From Sphingobium estronivorans (GTDB lineage: Bacteria > Pseudomonadota > Alphaproteobacteria > Sphingomonadales > Sphingomonadaceae): 64,000 bases of DNA. Numbering within the stretch: position 1 is the first letter of the stretch; every line of letters starts with the position of its first letter. The notes beneath the pieces were generated by a model. The model worked only from the letters and a program-made list of their open reading frames with translations, was not told the origin of the DNA and did no database searches. This document shows positions 17,844 through 27,068 of this stretch, piece after piece. The DNA is taken from assembly GCF_008692605.1 (NCBI RefSeq), contig NZ_LFCT01000026.1, positions 24,819 to 88,818 of the forward strand, written 5' to 3'. The position numbers and the translations under genes are program-made.

Positions 17844-18616
17844 AGCGGACCGCCGACGGTGGCGCCGCCATCGACGACGATGGCCTGACCGGTGATATAA
17901 GCGCCCGCGCGCGAAGCCAGGAACACGGCCGTGCCGGCGATTTCGGCCGGCTCGCCGATGCGGCCCAGCGGGGTCACCCGCTTGAGTTCCGCCTCTGCCT
18001 TCGGGTCTTCCCACAGGGTGCGGGCGAAGTCGGTGCGGACCACGCCGGGCGCGATGGCGTTGACGCGGATATTGTGCGGCCCGAATTCCAGCGCCAGGTT
18101 GCGGACCAGCTGCAAGTCGGCCGCCTTGGAGACGTTATAGGCGCCGATCACGGTCGAACCCACCAGGGCCCCGATGGACGAAACGATGATGATCGCGCCA
18201 TCGCGGCGTTCGATCATTTCGGGCGATGCCATGGAGATGAGCCAGTGGTTCGCCAGCACGTTATTGTCGAAGATCTTGCGGAACTGTTCGTCGGTAATGC
18301 CCGCCATCGGGCCATAATAGGGGTTAGACGCGGCGTTGCAGACCAGAATGTCGATCTTGCCGAAACGCTTGCGCGTTTCATCCACCATGGACTGGAGCGC
18401 GGCCTTGTCGGAAATGCTGGCGGCGATGGCGATGGCCCGTTCCTCGCCATATTTTTCGTTGATGGCGTTGGCCACGTCCTCGCAGGCAGCTTGCTTGCGG
18501 CTGGAGATGACGACGCGGGCGCCGGCGGCGGCATAGCTTTCCGCGATGGCACGGCCGATGCCGCGCGACGAACCGGTGACGATGGCGACCTTGCCGGTCA
18601 GATCGAACAGTTCCAT
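17840..18616 (-). CDS. Short-chain dehydrogenase/reductase (first of pair)
   Basis: 258 aa classical [11 protein letters not shown] (about 15-22), CNAASNP (about 96) in place of the usual [12 protein letters not shown], and catalytic YNVSK. First gene of the minus-strand catabolic operon and followed by a second, non-identical SDR. Tandem SDRs beside ACADs and a thiolase are seen in degradation of cyclic or branched acids; the exact substrate is unknown. Confidence 0.9.
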   Translation of the reverse strand: MELFDLTGKVAIVTGSSRGIGRAIAESYAAAGARVVISSRKQAACEDVANAINEKYGEERAIAIAASISDKAALQSMVDETRKRFGKIDILVCNAASNPYYGPMAGITDEQFRKIFDNNVLANHWLISMASPEMIERRDGAIIIVSSIGALVGSTVIGAYNVSKAADLQLVRNLALEFGPHNIRVNAIAPGVVRTDFARTLWEDPKAEAELKRVTPLGRIGEPAEIAGTAVFLASRAGAYITGQAIVVDGGATVGGPL

Positions 18617-18985
18617 GCTAATCCTCTGCTGAGCTATTGCTTATTCGCCGGCGCCGTCCTGCGCCCTGGACCCGACTTCCGATTCCCCGAAGTCCCGAAT
18701 GCGATCCTGAACCTGTCGTTCACGTGAGGTGACGCTGAAATCCATCGAGTCCATTCCATCTGGCTATCTCTTGCCTTGTTGGCATACTCGGTTTTCGAAA
18801 TCCAGACTCAAAATTCGATTATACGAGAGTATGACGCATATATTTTATAATATTACGTATTATCAATAGATTAATGTGGCGTGACTCGATGTTCGACGGC
18901 AAACCCGTTTTACTAAAAATGGAAAAATGGCGTGCGCTTGGCGAGTTTTGCTCGACAGTGCTGAACAAGCAGGTCAAGGAAGGAT
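18617..18985. other. Divergent regulatory region, SDR operon / TetR gene
   Basis: 369 bp, AT-rich at 18800-18870 in contrast to the flanks, so probably the promoter zone for both directions. It contains a short palindrome ATAC-GAGA-GTAT (18821-18832) and a related half site CATACTCG at 18783-18790, candidate sites for the TetR regulator encoded next to it. No RNA gene seen. Confidence 0.4.
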
Positions 18986-20224
18986 ATGTCTTCCTTGGGG
19001 TCATCGCCCACCAGCCTGCATTCGATCGGCAATCGATCCGTCCGGTTCGAGCGTCAAAGGGCCAGAATTCTCGACGCAGCGACGTTGCTGCTCAATCGGC
19101 ATGGCGTGGCAGGTATGCGGCTGGCGGATGTCGCACAGGCGCTCGATCTCAAAACCAGCTCAGTGACCTATTATTTCCGGTACAAGGAAGATCTGGCAGC
19201 GGCAGTGTTCGAGGAAAGCATTGCCGAGTTGGACCGCATGGCGATGGCGGCGGCGTGCGCCGACAATCCCAGGGAACGGGTCGCGCAATTTCTGAAACTT
19301 CATTTTGATCATTATATCTCAGCCTTTCGCGGCGAGGTCCGGCCAATCGCTATCCTGTCGGAAATTCGCGCCCTTGACGATCCGGTGAGGTCGCTTCTCT
19401 TCGCCCGATTTCAGGCATTGTTTCGCACTGTGCGGGCTTTTTTCGGACCGGTCGATGACGAAGTTCGCAAATCCATCCTGACCGCCAGAACCCAGACGCT
19501 GATCGAGGCAATCTTCTGGTCGGACGTGTGGATGCGTCAATATGCCTTGTCCGACCTCGATAATGTCCGTCAGCGTCTATTCGACCTGTTGGACGGAGGC
19601 ATTGCTGCGCGTCCGCAGAACAAGGCAGCTCGAATCTTTGACATAATGGTGGAGCCGCCCACAGATGGTCGCCCGCCTTTCCTGAAGTCTGCGATTAAAT
19701 TGATCAACGACATGGGCTATAAAGGGGCGTCGATCGATCGGATTGCCGGGGACATCAATCTGACAAAGGGCAGTTTCTACCATCATCTCGAGGCGAAGGA
19801 CGATCTGATCCTCGAATGTTTCAGGGACAGCTATCGGAGGCTTGGTTATCTACGGCAAGCGGCGCAAGAGACCTGCGAGTCCAGGTGGGATGTCTTGCGG
19901 TCCATCGTCGCATCGGCGGTCGCGTTGCAGTTCGAAGGCCATGACCCGCTGCTGCGTACCACGGCGTTGCAGGCTTTGCCGCTAACGATGCGCGCCGGAA
20001 TGCGGGAGCTTTCGAATCGTACGGCGATGTTTCTGTCCGGGCTGGTCGTGGATGCCATGCGCGAAGGTCATGTGCGTGTGATCGATCCTTATCTGGCGGG
20101 ACACCTGATCATGTCGACGATCAATTCGGCGAATGAATTGCGAAGCTGGGCGTCGCGGCTTGATCGATCCGAAGCCGTCACTCGCTATGCTTCCGTCATC
20201 GAAATTGGCATCTTTGACGATTAG
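18986..20224 (+). CDS. Double-domain TetR-family regulator (two fused TetR repeats)
   Basis: 412 aa, twice the usual TetR length. The first DNA-binding domain (about 24-70) contains MRLADVAQALDLKTSSVTYY, and its own ligand domain runs to about 205. A second TetR HTH (about 232-274) contains SIDRIAGDINLTKGSFYHHL with a further C-terminal helical domain. Both halves are intact and in one frame. The ATG has a good AAGGAAGGA ribosome-binding site. It is divergent from the SDR/ACAD/thiolase operon, which it probably represses until an acyl-CoA-type ligand appears. Confidence 0.9.
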   Translation: MSSLGSSPTSLHSIGNRSVRFERQRARILDAATLLLNRHGVAGMRLADVAQALDLKTSSVTYYFRYKEDLAAAVFEESIAELDRMAMAAACADNPRERVAQFLKLHFDHYISAFRGEVRPIAILSEIRALDDPVRSLLFARFQALFRTVRAFFGPVDDEVRKSILTARTQTLIEAIFWSDVWMRQYALSDLDNVRQRLFDLLDGGIAARPQNKAARIFDIMVEPPTDGRPPFLKSAIKLINDMGYKGASIDRIAGDINLTKGSFYHHLEAKDDLILECFRDSYRRLGYLRQAAQETCESRWDVLRSIVASAVALQFEGHDPLLRTTALQALPLTMRAGMRELSNRTAMFLSGLVVDAMREGHVRVIDPYLAGHLIMSTINSANELRSWASRLDRSEAVTRYASVIEIGIFDD

Positions 20225-20373
20225 GCGGAAGGCATGGTTATTGGCGTGAAGGACGCGCCCCTGAAGAAGTCGCAGGACCCCGGCCCGCGACGGACCGGCC
20301 CCTGACCGGATCACTGCTGGTATGTCCACTAATGACTGCGTTCGCAAAGAGCCGTTCATCCACCTTAATGTGA

Positions 20374-20379
20374 TATAAT
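20374..20379 (+). promoter_or_regulatory. Possible -10 box of the TonB-receptor gene
   Basis: Perfect TATAAT in an AT-rich stretch 111 bp before the receptor ATG; the -35 region at the right distance is poor (around CCGTTC). Confidence 0.35.
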
Positions 20380-20489
20380 AGTAACAATGCAGCTATTTGT
20401 GCAGGCTGTGGGAAATTAGATCGCCGATGTATGTTACATCCCCAGAAAGCGTTGAGGGGATGCTTTCTGCAAGGGATGAGGGGTATAAC

Positions 20490-23400
20490 ATGCAGCTTCG
20501 TGCTATTCTGCTTGGCTCGGCGTGCTGGGGCACGGCTTTCTTGATCGCGACCGGAGCTGCCTGTGCGCAGACGAACGGGGCCGCCGCCTTCCCGGCTGCC
20601 GCAACGGCGCCGCAGGATAGCGACGCGACATCGGATAGGGCAGAGCCGGTCATTATCGTGACAGGTTCCCGCATTGCGCGACCTACGCTGGATTCGCCGA
20701 TTCCCGTAACGTCTCTGTCGACCGCAGATCTCACCCGGAGCGGCGGCACCGTCATCGGTGATGTGCTGAATGATCTGCCCTCGTTGCGGTCCTCCTACAG
20801 TCAGGCGAATTCCACCCAATATATCGGCACATCCGGCCTCAACCTGCTGGATCTGCGCGGCCTGGGTGTTACGCGCACGCTGGTGCTGGTGAACGGCCGC
20901 CGCCATGTCACATCGTCCGAAGGCGATTTTCTCGTCGATACGAACACCATTCCCACCGACCTCATAGACCGGGTCGACATCGTGACCGGCGGCAGTTCGG
21001 CGGTTTATGGTTCCGATGCCATGGCGGGCGTGGTCAATTTCGTGCTGAAGCGCGATTTCGAAGGCATTTCTCTTGACGGCAAGGCTGGCGTTTCCAGCTA
21101 TGGCGACCGGGGAACCTATCGGTTGTCGGGCACCTTCGGCCGGAATTTCGCTGACGGACGGGGCAATGTTTCGCTGAGCCTGGAATATAACCGCGCGAAT
21201 TTGCTGACCTATATCGACCGCCCAGCCTTGACCGGAGCTTTTTCCGGGCGGCGGCAATTCCAGCTGGTCGACAATCCGTCTCTGGACAATGACATTCCCG
21301 ACAGAAGCTTCCTGACCGGAGTGCACAGCTTCGGTTATGACAATGGCGGCAATTTCATCGCCTATAATGGCAGCAGTCCGCTGTCCTGCGGCACAGGCGC
21401 GGCGGGGGCCTGCCGCGCAAATGGTTTTCCGCGCGTTTTCGGCTTCAACCCCAACGGGTCGCTTTATGAATATGCCTATGGCAATGATTTCCGCCCTGCC
21501 GGATCCGGGAATAATCAAAATGGCGACGGCGCGACCCTGAACGATCGCGGCACGCTCGATCCCTCGCTCAAGCGCTTCGTGGCGAACTTCCTGGCCCATT
21601 ATGACGTTTCGGACGCATTTCGTCCCTTTATCGAAGCCAAATTCGTCCGCGTGAAGAGCTTCAACCAGGGCAGCCCGACATTCGGACAGGGCGGCGATCA
21701 GGGCACGGTCGCGTCGGAGGATGAGGACGGCAATCCGATCCGCGTGGCAGCGACGCCCGACACCTATCTCGGCTCGGGCGTTCCGATCTTCTTCGACAAT
21801 GCCTTTTTGCAGCCGGGCGCAGCCGCCACCATCCGCTCGCTGCTGCCAGCAGGCGCGGAGTTCTTCCGGCTCAACCGCAACAATAACGATCTTGGCACCC
21901 GCGACGAGTATGATCGCCGCGACACCTACCGCATCGTCGTGGGCGCCGAAGGCACATTCAACGACGACTGGCGCTATGATTTTTCCGTTAACTACGGGAA
22001 GTTCAAGAGCCGGTCTCTGTTCTTCAACAACCGTATCGAATCCCGTTTTCAGAATGCGGCCGACGCCGTATTCAATGCAGCGGGCAATATTGTCTGCCGC
22101 ATTAATCAGGTGACCGTCACGGACCCGGCATGTGCGCCGCTCAACCTTTTTGGCGACGGCGCACCCAGCCAGGCGGCGCTCGATTATATCAACACCACAT
22201 CCCATCGCCGGGGCAGCGCCAGCCAGTTCGACATCAACGCCAATCTGGTGGGCGACAGTTCGCAATGGTTCGAATTGCCAGGCGGTCCCGTCGCCTTTGC
22301 GATTGGCGCCGAATATCGTCGGGAAAAGGCATTTTACGCCTATGACGACACGGTGAAGAGCGGCGATACCTTCCTGAACGCAATTCCCGACTTCAATCCG
22401 CCATCCTTCGCCGTCAAGGAAGCCTATGGCGAACTGGACGTCCCCCTTTTGAAGAATATCCCCTTTGCAAAGGAGCTCAGCGTCAATGGTGCGGTGCGCG
22501 TTGCTGATTATAAGGGGGCCACGGGCACAGTCTGGGCCTATAATGGCGGGGCGATCTATGCTCCGGTTTCCGACATCAAGTTCCGTGTCAATTACTCCCG
22601 GTCGGTGCGGGCGCCGACTTTGAGCGATCTTTATTCCTCGCCGTCACAGAATTTCGATCTTCTGGACGATCCCTGCGACGTCAATTTCATTGACAAGGGC
22701 AAGTCGACCCGCGCAGCCAATTGTGCGGCCGCAGGCGTCCCTGCGGGCTTCGTCAACAGCGTGGCGCGCGCCGGAAGCACCGAGTTTCTGTCCGGCGGCA
22801 ATCCCAATCTGACCGCTGAAAAGTCGCGCAGCTGGACTTATGGCTTCATCCTGCAACCGCGCATGATCCCGGATCTGTCGATCACGGTCGACTATTACGA
22901 CATCAAGATCAGCAAGGTCATCAGTTCTGTGGATGCGCAGACCATTCTCGACGCCTGCTATGATGGCGCAAGCCTGAACAATCAGTTCTGCCAGCTCATC
23001 TATCCCCGTCAAGCCAATGGGCTGTTCGCCAGACCGGCCCTGCTGCAGAGTACAGTGAACTTCGCCGCTCTGGTGGCGAAGGGCATCGACATGGATGTGG
23101 CCTATAATCATCGTTTCGACCCGAATAACAGGATCGCGGTCCGCGTCGTCGGCACCTGGGTACGGACCCGCACGGACTATCCCTATCTCGACAATCCCAG
23201 CCAGCCTGAACGAGTGAAGGGCGAGCTGGGCGATCCGATCTGGAACGTCAATGCGTCCATCGACTATACGCACCGCAATCTCACTTTGGGCTATCAAATC
23301 CGCTATATCGGCCGCCAGTCGATCACGGATTGGGAAGCCCAACACGATACTTACGGCGTGCCGGCCCTCGATCCCAATTATGCCGACACCGTCTATTATC

Positions 23401-23594
23401 CGCGCGTTTTCTACCATTCGGTCCGCGCGTCGTTGGATGTAGACAAGCGGTTCACCCTTTATGGCGGGGTCGATAATCTCACCAATCGCAAACCGCCCTA
23501 TGGACTGCTCGGTAATGGCAGCAATGGTGATGGCGACGCCATTTACGACAATATCGGCCGCTTCATGTATATGGGTGTATCCGTCAAACTTTGA
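20490..23594 (+). CDS. TonB-dependent outer-membrane receptor
   Basis: 1034 aa from ATG 20490, which follows AGGGATGAGGGG and begins a clear signal peptide ending near GAACAQ; the upstream in-frame extension is rejected. TonB-box-like IIVTGSRIARP lies near residue 48, then the plug domain (LDLRGLGVTRTLVLVNGRRH and VDIVTGGSSAVYGSDAMAGV) and a 22-strand beta barrel ending in an aromatic/Leu terminus (YMGVSVKL). It belongs to the large receptor class abundant in sphingomonads, imports a bulky substrate using TonB/ExbBD energy, and may serve the neighbouring catabolic genes. Confidence 0.95.
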   Translation: MQLRAILLGSACWGTAFLIATGAACAQTNGAAAFPAAATAPQDSDATSDRAEPVIIVTGSRIARPTLDSPIPVTSLSTADLTRSGGTVIGDVLNDLPSLRSSYSQANSTQYIGTSGLNLLDLRGLGVTRTLVLVNGRRHVTSSEGDFLVDTNTIPTDLIDRVDIVTGGSSAVYGSDAMAGVVNFVLKRDFEGISLDGKAGVSSYGDRGTYRLSGTFGRNFADGRGNVSLSLEYNRANLLTYIDRPALTGAFSGRRQFQLVDNPSLDNDIPDRSFLTGVHSFGYDNGGNFIAYNGSSPLSCGTGAAGACRANGFPRVFGFNPNGSLYEYAYGNDFRPAGSGNNQNGDGATLNDRGTLDPSLKRFVANFLAHYDVSDAFRPFIEAKFVRVKSFNQGSPTFGQGGDQGTVASEDEDGNPIRVAATPDTYLGSGVPIFFDNAFLQPGAAATIRSLLPAGAEFFRLNRNNNDLGTRDEYDRRDTYRIVVGAEGTFNDDWRYDFSVNYGKFKSRSLFFNNRIESRFQNAADAVFNAAGNIVCRINQVTVTDPACAPLNLFGDGAPSQAALDYINTTSHRRGSASQFDINANLVGDSSQWFELPGGPVAFAIGAEYRREKAFYAYDDTVKSGDTFLNAIPDFNPPSFAVKEAYGELDVPLLKNIPFAKELSVNGAVRVADYKGATGTVWAYNGGAIYAPVSDIKFRVNYSRSVRAPTLSDLYSSPSQNFDLLDDPCDVNFIDKGKSTRAANCAAAGVPAGFVNSVARAGSTEFLSGGNPNLTAEKSRSWTYGFILQPRMIPDLSITVDYYDIKISKVISSVDAQTILDACYDGASLNNQFCQLIYPRQANGLFARPALLQSTVNFAALVAKGIDMDVAYNHRFDPNNRIAVRVVGTWVRTRTDYPYLDNPSQPERVKGELGDPIWNVNASIDYTHRNLTLGYQIRYIGRQSITDWEAQHDTYGVPALDPNYADTVYYPRVFYHSVRASLDVDKRFTLYGGVDNLTNRKPPYGLLGNGSNGDGDAIYDNIGRFMYMGVSVKL

Positions 23595-23725
23595 TTGCGA
23601 AGTGGGAATTGGAAAGGGTGGATGGATATCTGCCCTTTCTTGACATCATTTAAAGGTCAGTACGCATCGATCTGGATAGCCTTACTTCGATGTCGGACGT
23701 ATTTATTGAATTCTTTTTCCATATT

Positions 23726-24760
23726 TCATGCTGCGGGGATCACTGTCCCGCTTTCGGGGGTCGCGGGCTCATTTGAGTCCGTCACCGCCTGAAGGCCGGG
23801 AAAGGCCGGTCCTGCAAACAGAAAAAGCCATGTCACGAGCACAAAAGGTAGCGTCAGTGCCGGGATGCCAAGTGGCTCCAGCGCAGCGGAAACAGCCGCA
23901 AACACAAACACCGTGGCGATCGTCGCGATCAGCGTACAGATGACCATCCTCTTGCCGGGAACGAAGAACACGCCGCCCATCGCGATGGCGGTGAGCGCGC
24001 TGTTGAAGCCGAACGCGCCGGAGTGGATCGCCGGTTCGGCGGCGCCCATCGCCCATGCGACAAGGATTCCGGCCAAGGAGCCCGCCAGCGCCATGGTGCC
24101 GGCTATCCTTGAACTGATGATGAGGCCGGCCGCAAAGAGAATGCCGGTTATGATATTCCCCTGGAAAAAGATTTGGGCAATCCCATTGAAAAGCCCCTCC
24201 GCGATTGTCGATGCCGTCACCGTGCCTTCGACCGTCACAGCCTTCGGCAGGCCGGCAGTCGGCAGAAGATGCGTCGATGGGAGCCGGCCGAAACGCGCGG
24301 TCGCCAGGAAGAAGCAAAAGGCGGTGAAGACGAATGGGGCGGTCAGCGCGGGCACTTTCCAGACGCCCATAAGGGCGAGAAAGGCGGCCATGACGATCGT
24401 CGAGCAAGCAGCGGCGAAGACGACGCATCCCCAGGTGAGGAGAGTCGGTTGCAGGAAATAGAGCAGGGCGATGGCGACGAGTCCGCCGTTGAAGCCGAAC
24501 AGCCCCTCCCGCACAAGCGCACGATCGGCGCCGAGCAATATGGCGGTGCCCGTGCTGACCCCGGTGCCGAGCAGAACCGCCATCGCGAATAGCGGCGAAT
24601 TATAGGAAATCCCGATCAGGAAGAGCAGTCCGGCAAAGCTGTTATTCTGCAACATCACCTGCCCGATGCCGCGCAGCACGCAGTCGAGAAAGTTCAGCGC
24701 AAGGGAGGATGCCGCCGTGCCGTCGACGACGAGGCCGGTTGAAGAAAAACGTACCGCCAT
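23726..24760 (-). CDS. Urea transporter (UT family)
   Basis: 344 aa with about ten membrane segments and the internal duplication of the UT/SLC14 fold: IGQVMLQNNSFAGLLFLIGI with GLFGFNGGLVAIAL in the first half, and IAQIFFQGNIITGILFAAGL with GAFGFNSALTAIAMG in the second. These repeated motifs form the selectivity filter of a urea channel. No urease or urea carboxylase gene is nearby. Its ATG follows GAGGGAGC. Confidence 0.9.
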   Translation of the reverse strand: MAVRFSSTGLVVDGTAASSLALNFLDCVLRGIGQVMLQNNSFAGLLFLIGISYNSPLFAMAVLLGTGVSTGTAILLGADRALVREGLFGFNGGLVAIALLYFLQPTLLTWGCVVFAAACSTIVMAAFLALMGVWKVPALTAPFVFTAFCFFLATARFGRLPSTHLLPTAGLPKAVTVEGTVTASTIAEGLFNGIAQIFFQGNIITGILFAAGLIISSRIAGTMALAGSLAGILVAWAMGAAEPAIHSGAFGFNSALTAIAMGGVFFVPGKRMVICTLIATIATVFVFAAVSAALEPLGIPALTLPFVLVTWLFLFAGPAFPGLQAVTDSNEPATPESGTVIPAA

Positions 24761-25065
24761 CGTCGTAAAGCTCCCTCTGAGGCGGGATATGGCCCGCTCT
24801 TTTTCCCATAAAAGAGGGATATCGCCATCTCAGTCAAGGGGGTGATCCGGTGACGCCGGATCGGACGATCGAAGCCAAAGGACGGCTTCGTCAATTGCTC
24901 TCGGCCCGCGCCTTTGGCCGATGATCGCGATATTACCGATGCCGCCCCCGGCAGAGGAAATCGCGCGCAGGATAGAATGGCGATCGGTCCTCATACAAAT
25001 GGATGAAGCCACGCTTGCAGGGCGCTGGCACCATCTTCACAAAAGCGGGGAGGGAGATCAGCATC
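24761..25065. other. Intergenic region, urea transporter / MDR oxidoreductase
   Basis: About 305 bp with divergent promoters expected. A short hairpin GATCCGG-TGACG-CCGGATC is at 24844-24862. The stretch 24795-24830 is AT-rich relative to the flanks. Nothing else recognised. Confidence 0.35.
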
Positions 25066-26049
25066 GTGCGGGCGATTGCCATGGACCGGATCGGGGGACC
25101 TGAAGTCCTCTATCCTGCGACGCTCGACCGGCCTCGGCCGGGACCTGGCGAAGTCGTGGTCCAGGTCGCCTATGCCGGGGTCAATCCGGCTGACTGGAAA
25201 GCGCGCGAGGGTTCGCTGGCCCGCTATTTCGACTATCATTATCCCTTCGTGCCCGGTTTCGACGCGGCTGGATGGGTGGCCGCGGTCGGCCGGGATGTGG
25301 CGGGCCTTGCTGTCGGCGACCGGGTGGTCGCGATCAGCAACTTCGGTCGAGGCGAGCGTGGCAGCTATGCGGAATTCGTGGTGAGCAGCGCGGAACTGAC
25401 CGTGCGCTTGCCCGCGCATGTCGGTCTGGCAGAGGCAGCGGCTTTGCCCACGGCGGGGACAGCCGCATGGCAGGCCTTGTTCAATGTCGGGCGATTGCAG
25501 CGCGGTATGTCCGTGCTCGTCAACGGTGGTGCAGGCGGCGTCGGCGGTTTTGCCATCCAGTTGGCGGTGGCGGCCGGCGCACGGGTCGCGGCGACGTGCA
25601 GTCGCGGCAATCGGGATTATGTTCTGTCATTGGGTGCGGATGTCGCCATCGACTATAGCGGTGGTCCAGTGCGGGAAAAGCTGTTGGCGTGGCGGCTCGA
25701 TGGGGTCGACCTGCTGGTCGATACGGTTGGCGGGGACAGTCTGCCGAACGCTTCCGATCTGGTAAGGGCGGGAGGTGTGTGGGCGGCAATTGGCAATTCG
25801 CTGTCCGCGAACGGAGCGCGGTCGGAACACCCCGCGCCGGACCGGAGAATAACGCATCAGATCGTGTTCTCGACCTTCGATACCCAGCCGCCTCAACTTA
25901 GAGGCCTTGTCGACGCTCTTGCCAAGGGGACGCTGAAGGCGCCGGCAATGGACATCGTCCCTCTCGAAGAGGCCGCGAAAGCGCAGCAGCGCCTCGCAAC
26001 CGGCCACGGTCGGGGAAAAATCCTCCTGCATGTCGCCGATGAACGATGA
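25066..26049 (+). CDS. MDR-family NADPH:quinone oxidoreductase/zinc-type alcohol dehydrogenase
   Basis: 327 aa from GTG 25066, placed after GGGGAGGGAG; the longer frame from 25003 is less likely. N-terminal GroES-like fold (PGPGEVVVQVAYAGVNPADW), then a Rossmann domain with NGGAGGVGGFAIQLA. No structural zinc Cys cluster is apparent, so it is a quinone-oxidoreductase/enoyl-reductase-like member, probably NADPH-dependent. It directly precedes the BKACE gene (13 bp), suggesting one transcript. Confidence 0.88.
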   Translation: MRAIAMDRIGGPEVLYPATLDRPRPGPGEVVVQVAYAGVNPADWKAREGSLARYFDYHYPFVPGFDAAGWVAAVGRDVAGLAVGDRVVAISNFGRGERGSYAEFVVSSAELTVRLPAHVGLAEAAALPTAGTAAWQALFNVGRLQRGMSVLVNGGAGGVGGFAIQLAVAAGARVAATCSRGNRDYVLSLGADVAIDYSGGPVREKLLAWRLDGVDLLVDTVGGDSLPNASDLVRAGGVWAAIGNSLSANGARSEHPAPDRRITHQIVFSTFDTQPPQLRGLVDALAKGTLKAPAMDIVPLEEAAKAQQRLATGHGRGKILLHVADER

Positions 26050-26062
26050 AAGGCAAGCCGAT

Positions 26063-27049
26063 ATGACGCTGGCAGAACAAGGCAAGGTGATGGTGCGCAT
26101 CGCCGTCAATGAATATCAGAAAAAGGAGACCAATACGGCGGTGCCCTATACGGCCGAGGAAATCGCCGAGGATGCCATCCGTTGCGGCAAGGCGGGCGGC
26201 ACAATCGTTCATTTCCATTCCCGGACGGCCGACGGACGACAGGCGCTGGACAACGACCGCAATGGGGCGAGCCTCTATCGCGCGGCGATCGACCTGACCG
26301 CTCGCCAAAGCGATATCGTCATGGAGCCGACCAATCTTCCTTATGGCATCGTGAATCCGTCTTCGACCGAAGATCTTCCGCACATCTGGTCGCTGGATGA
26401 ACAGCCGCCCGAGCATGGCGGCCTGGAAACGGTCAATATCGACGCATTTCGTTTCGAGCATTTGAAGTCCGGTTATGATGTGCACCGAAACCGTCTGGTC
26501 ACCATTGACGAAAAGCAGTCCCTGCGGCCGGATGTTCCCTTTCGTCTGCCAGCTTGCGTTCAGGAAGTTCTCAACCGGGGGTACACACCGTTTTTCGGCG
26601 TCTTCAATCTGTCCGACCTGCGCCTTCTCGGCAGTTATGGGCAGGAGGGATTGATACCGACCCCTGTCCTGGTTTCCATCAACTTCTTCTGCGATCTGAT
26701 GTGGGGGCCGACGCCATCAGTGGAGGCGCTGGACGCCTATCTCTGGCAATGGCGGCGGATGGAGGTGGATTCCGAAATCAACCTGTTCGTCACCGGATTG
26801 CCCGACATGAAGAGCTATGAATATTTTCAGGAAGCCACATTGGACAGGGGGATCGGCATGCGTGTCGGTCTGGGCGATCACGCTTCCATTTTCCCGGGCG
26901 GGAATGCGCAGATGGTGGATCATTATGTCGATCTGCTCATCCGTCGCGGTTTCCGGCCGGCCACGCCCAACGACCTGCGCGACCGCGTCGGAATGGCATC
27001 GGAAGGCCGCCGCGCCGGTCGCGCGAACGGTTGCGCCGCTTCATCCTGA
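26063..27049 (+). CDS. Beta-keto acid cleavage enzyme (BKACE, DUF849) family
   Basis: 328 aa from ATG 26063, eight bases or so after AAGG; an earlier ATG at 26030 would overlap the upstream gene. TIM-barrel enzymes of this family condense a beta-keto acid with acetyl-CoA and split it to an acyl-CoA plus acetoacetate, using a zinc held by HxH, seen here as GGTIVHFHSR (about 58-66). MRVGLGDHASIF near the C-terminus occupies the place of the usual VRVGLED segment. The N-terminal VNEYQKKETN differs from the common Kce type, so the substrate is probably different from 3-keto-5-aminohexanoate. Confidence 0.85.
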   Translation: MTLAEQGKVMVRIAVNEYQKKETNTAVPYTAEEIAEDAIRCGKAGGTIVHFHSRTADGRQALDNDRNGASLYRAAIDLTARQSDIVMEPTNLPYGIVNPSSTEDLPHIWSLDEQPPEHGGLETVNIDAFRFEHLKSGYDVHRNRLVTIDEKQSLRPDVPFRLPACVQEVLNRGYTPFFGVFNLSDLRLLGSYGQEGLIPTPVLVSINFFCDLMWGPTPSVEALDAYLWQWRRMEVDSEINLFVTGLPDMKSYEYFQEATLDRGIGMRVGLGDHASIFPGGNAQMVDHYVDLLIRRGFRPATPNDLRDRVGMASEGRRAGRANGCAASS

Positions 27050-27068
27050 GAGGTGGCCTTGCGCTCGG

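Noticed and set aside
14544..17888. 1114-codon plus-strand open frame across the catabolic cluster
   Set aside because: It is antisense to thiolase-end, both acyl-CoA dehydrogenases and an SDR, all with strong family motifs. Long antisense frames are common in GC-rich DNA with biased third positions.
17844..18014. Longer N-terminus for the second SDR
   Set aside because: It would overlap the first SDR by about 170 bp; the GTG at 17843 gives the standard SDR start and a GTGA junction.
20238..22265. 675-codon minus-strand open frame over the TonB receptor
   Set aside because: Antisense to a complete receptor with signal peptide and plug motifs.
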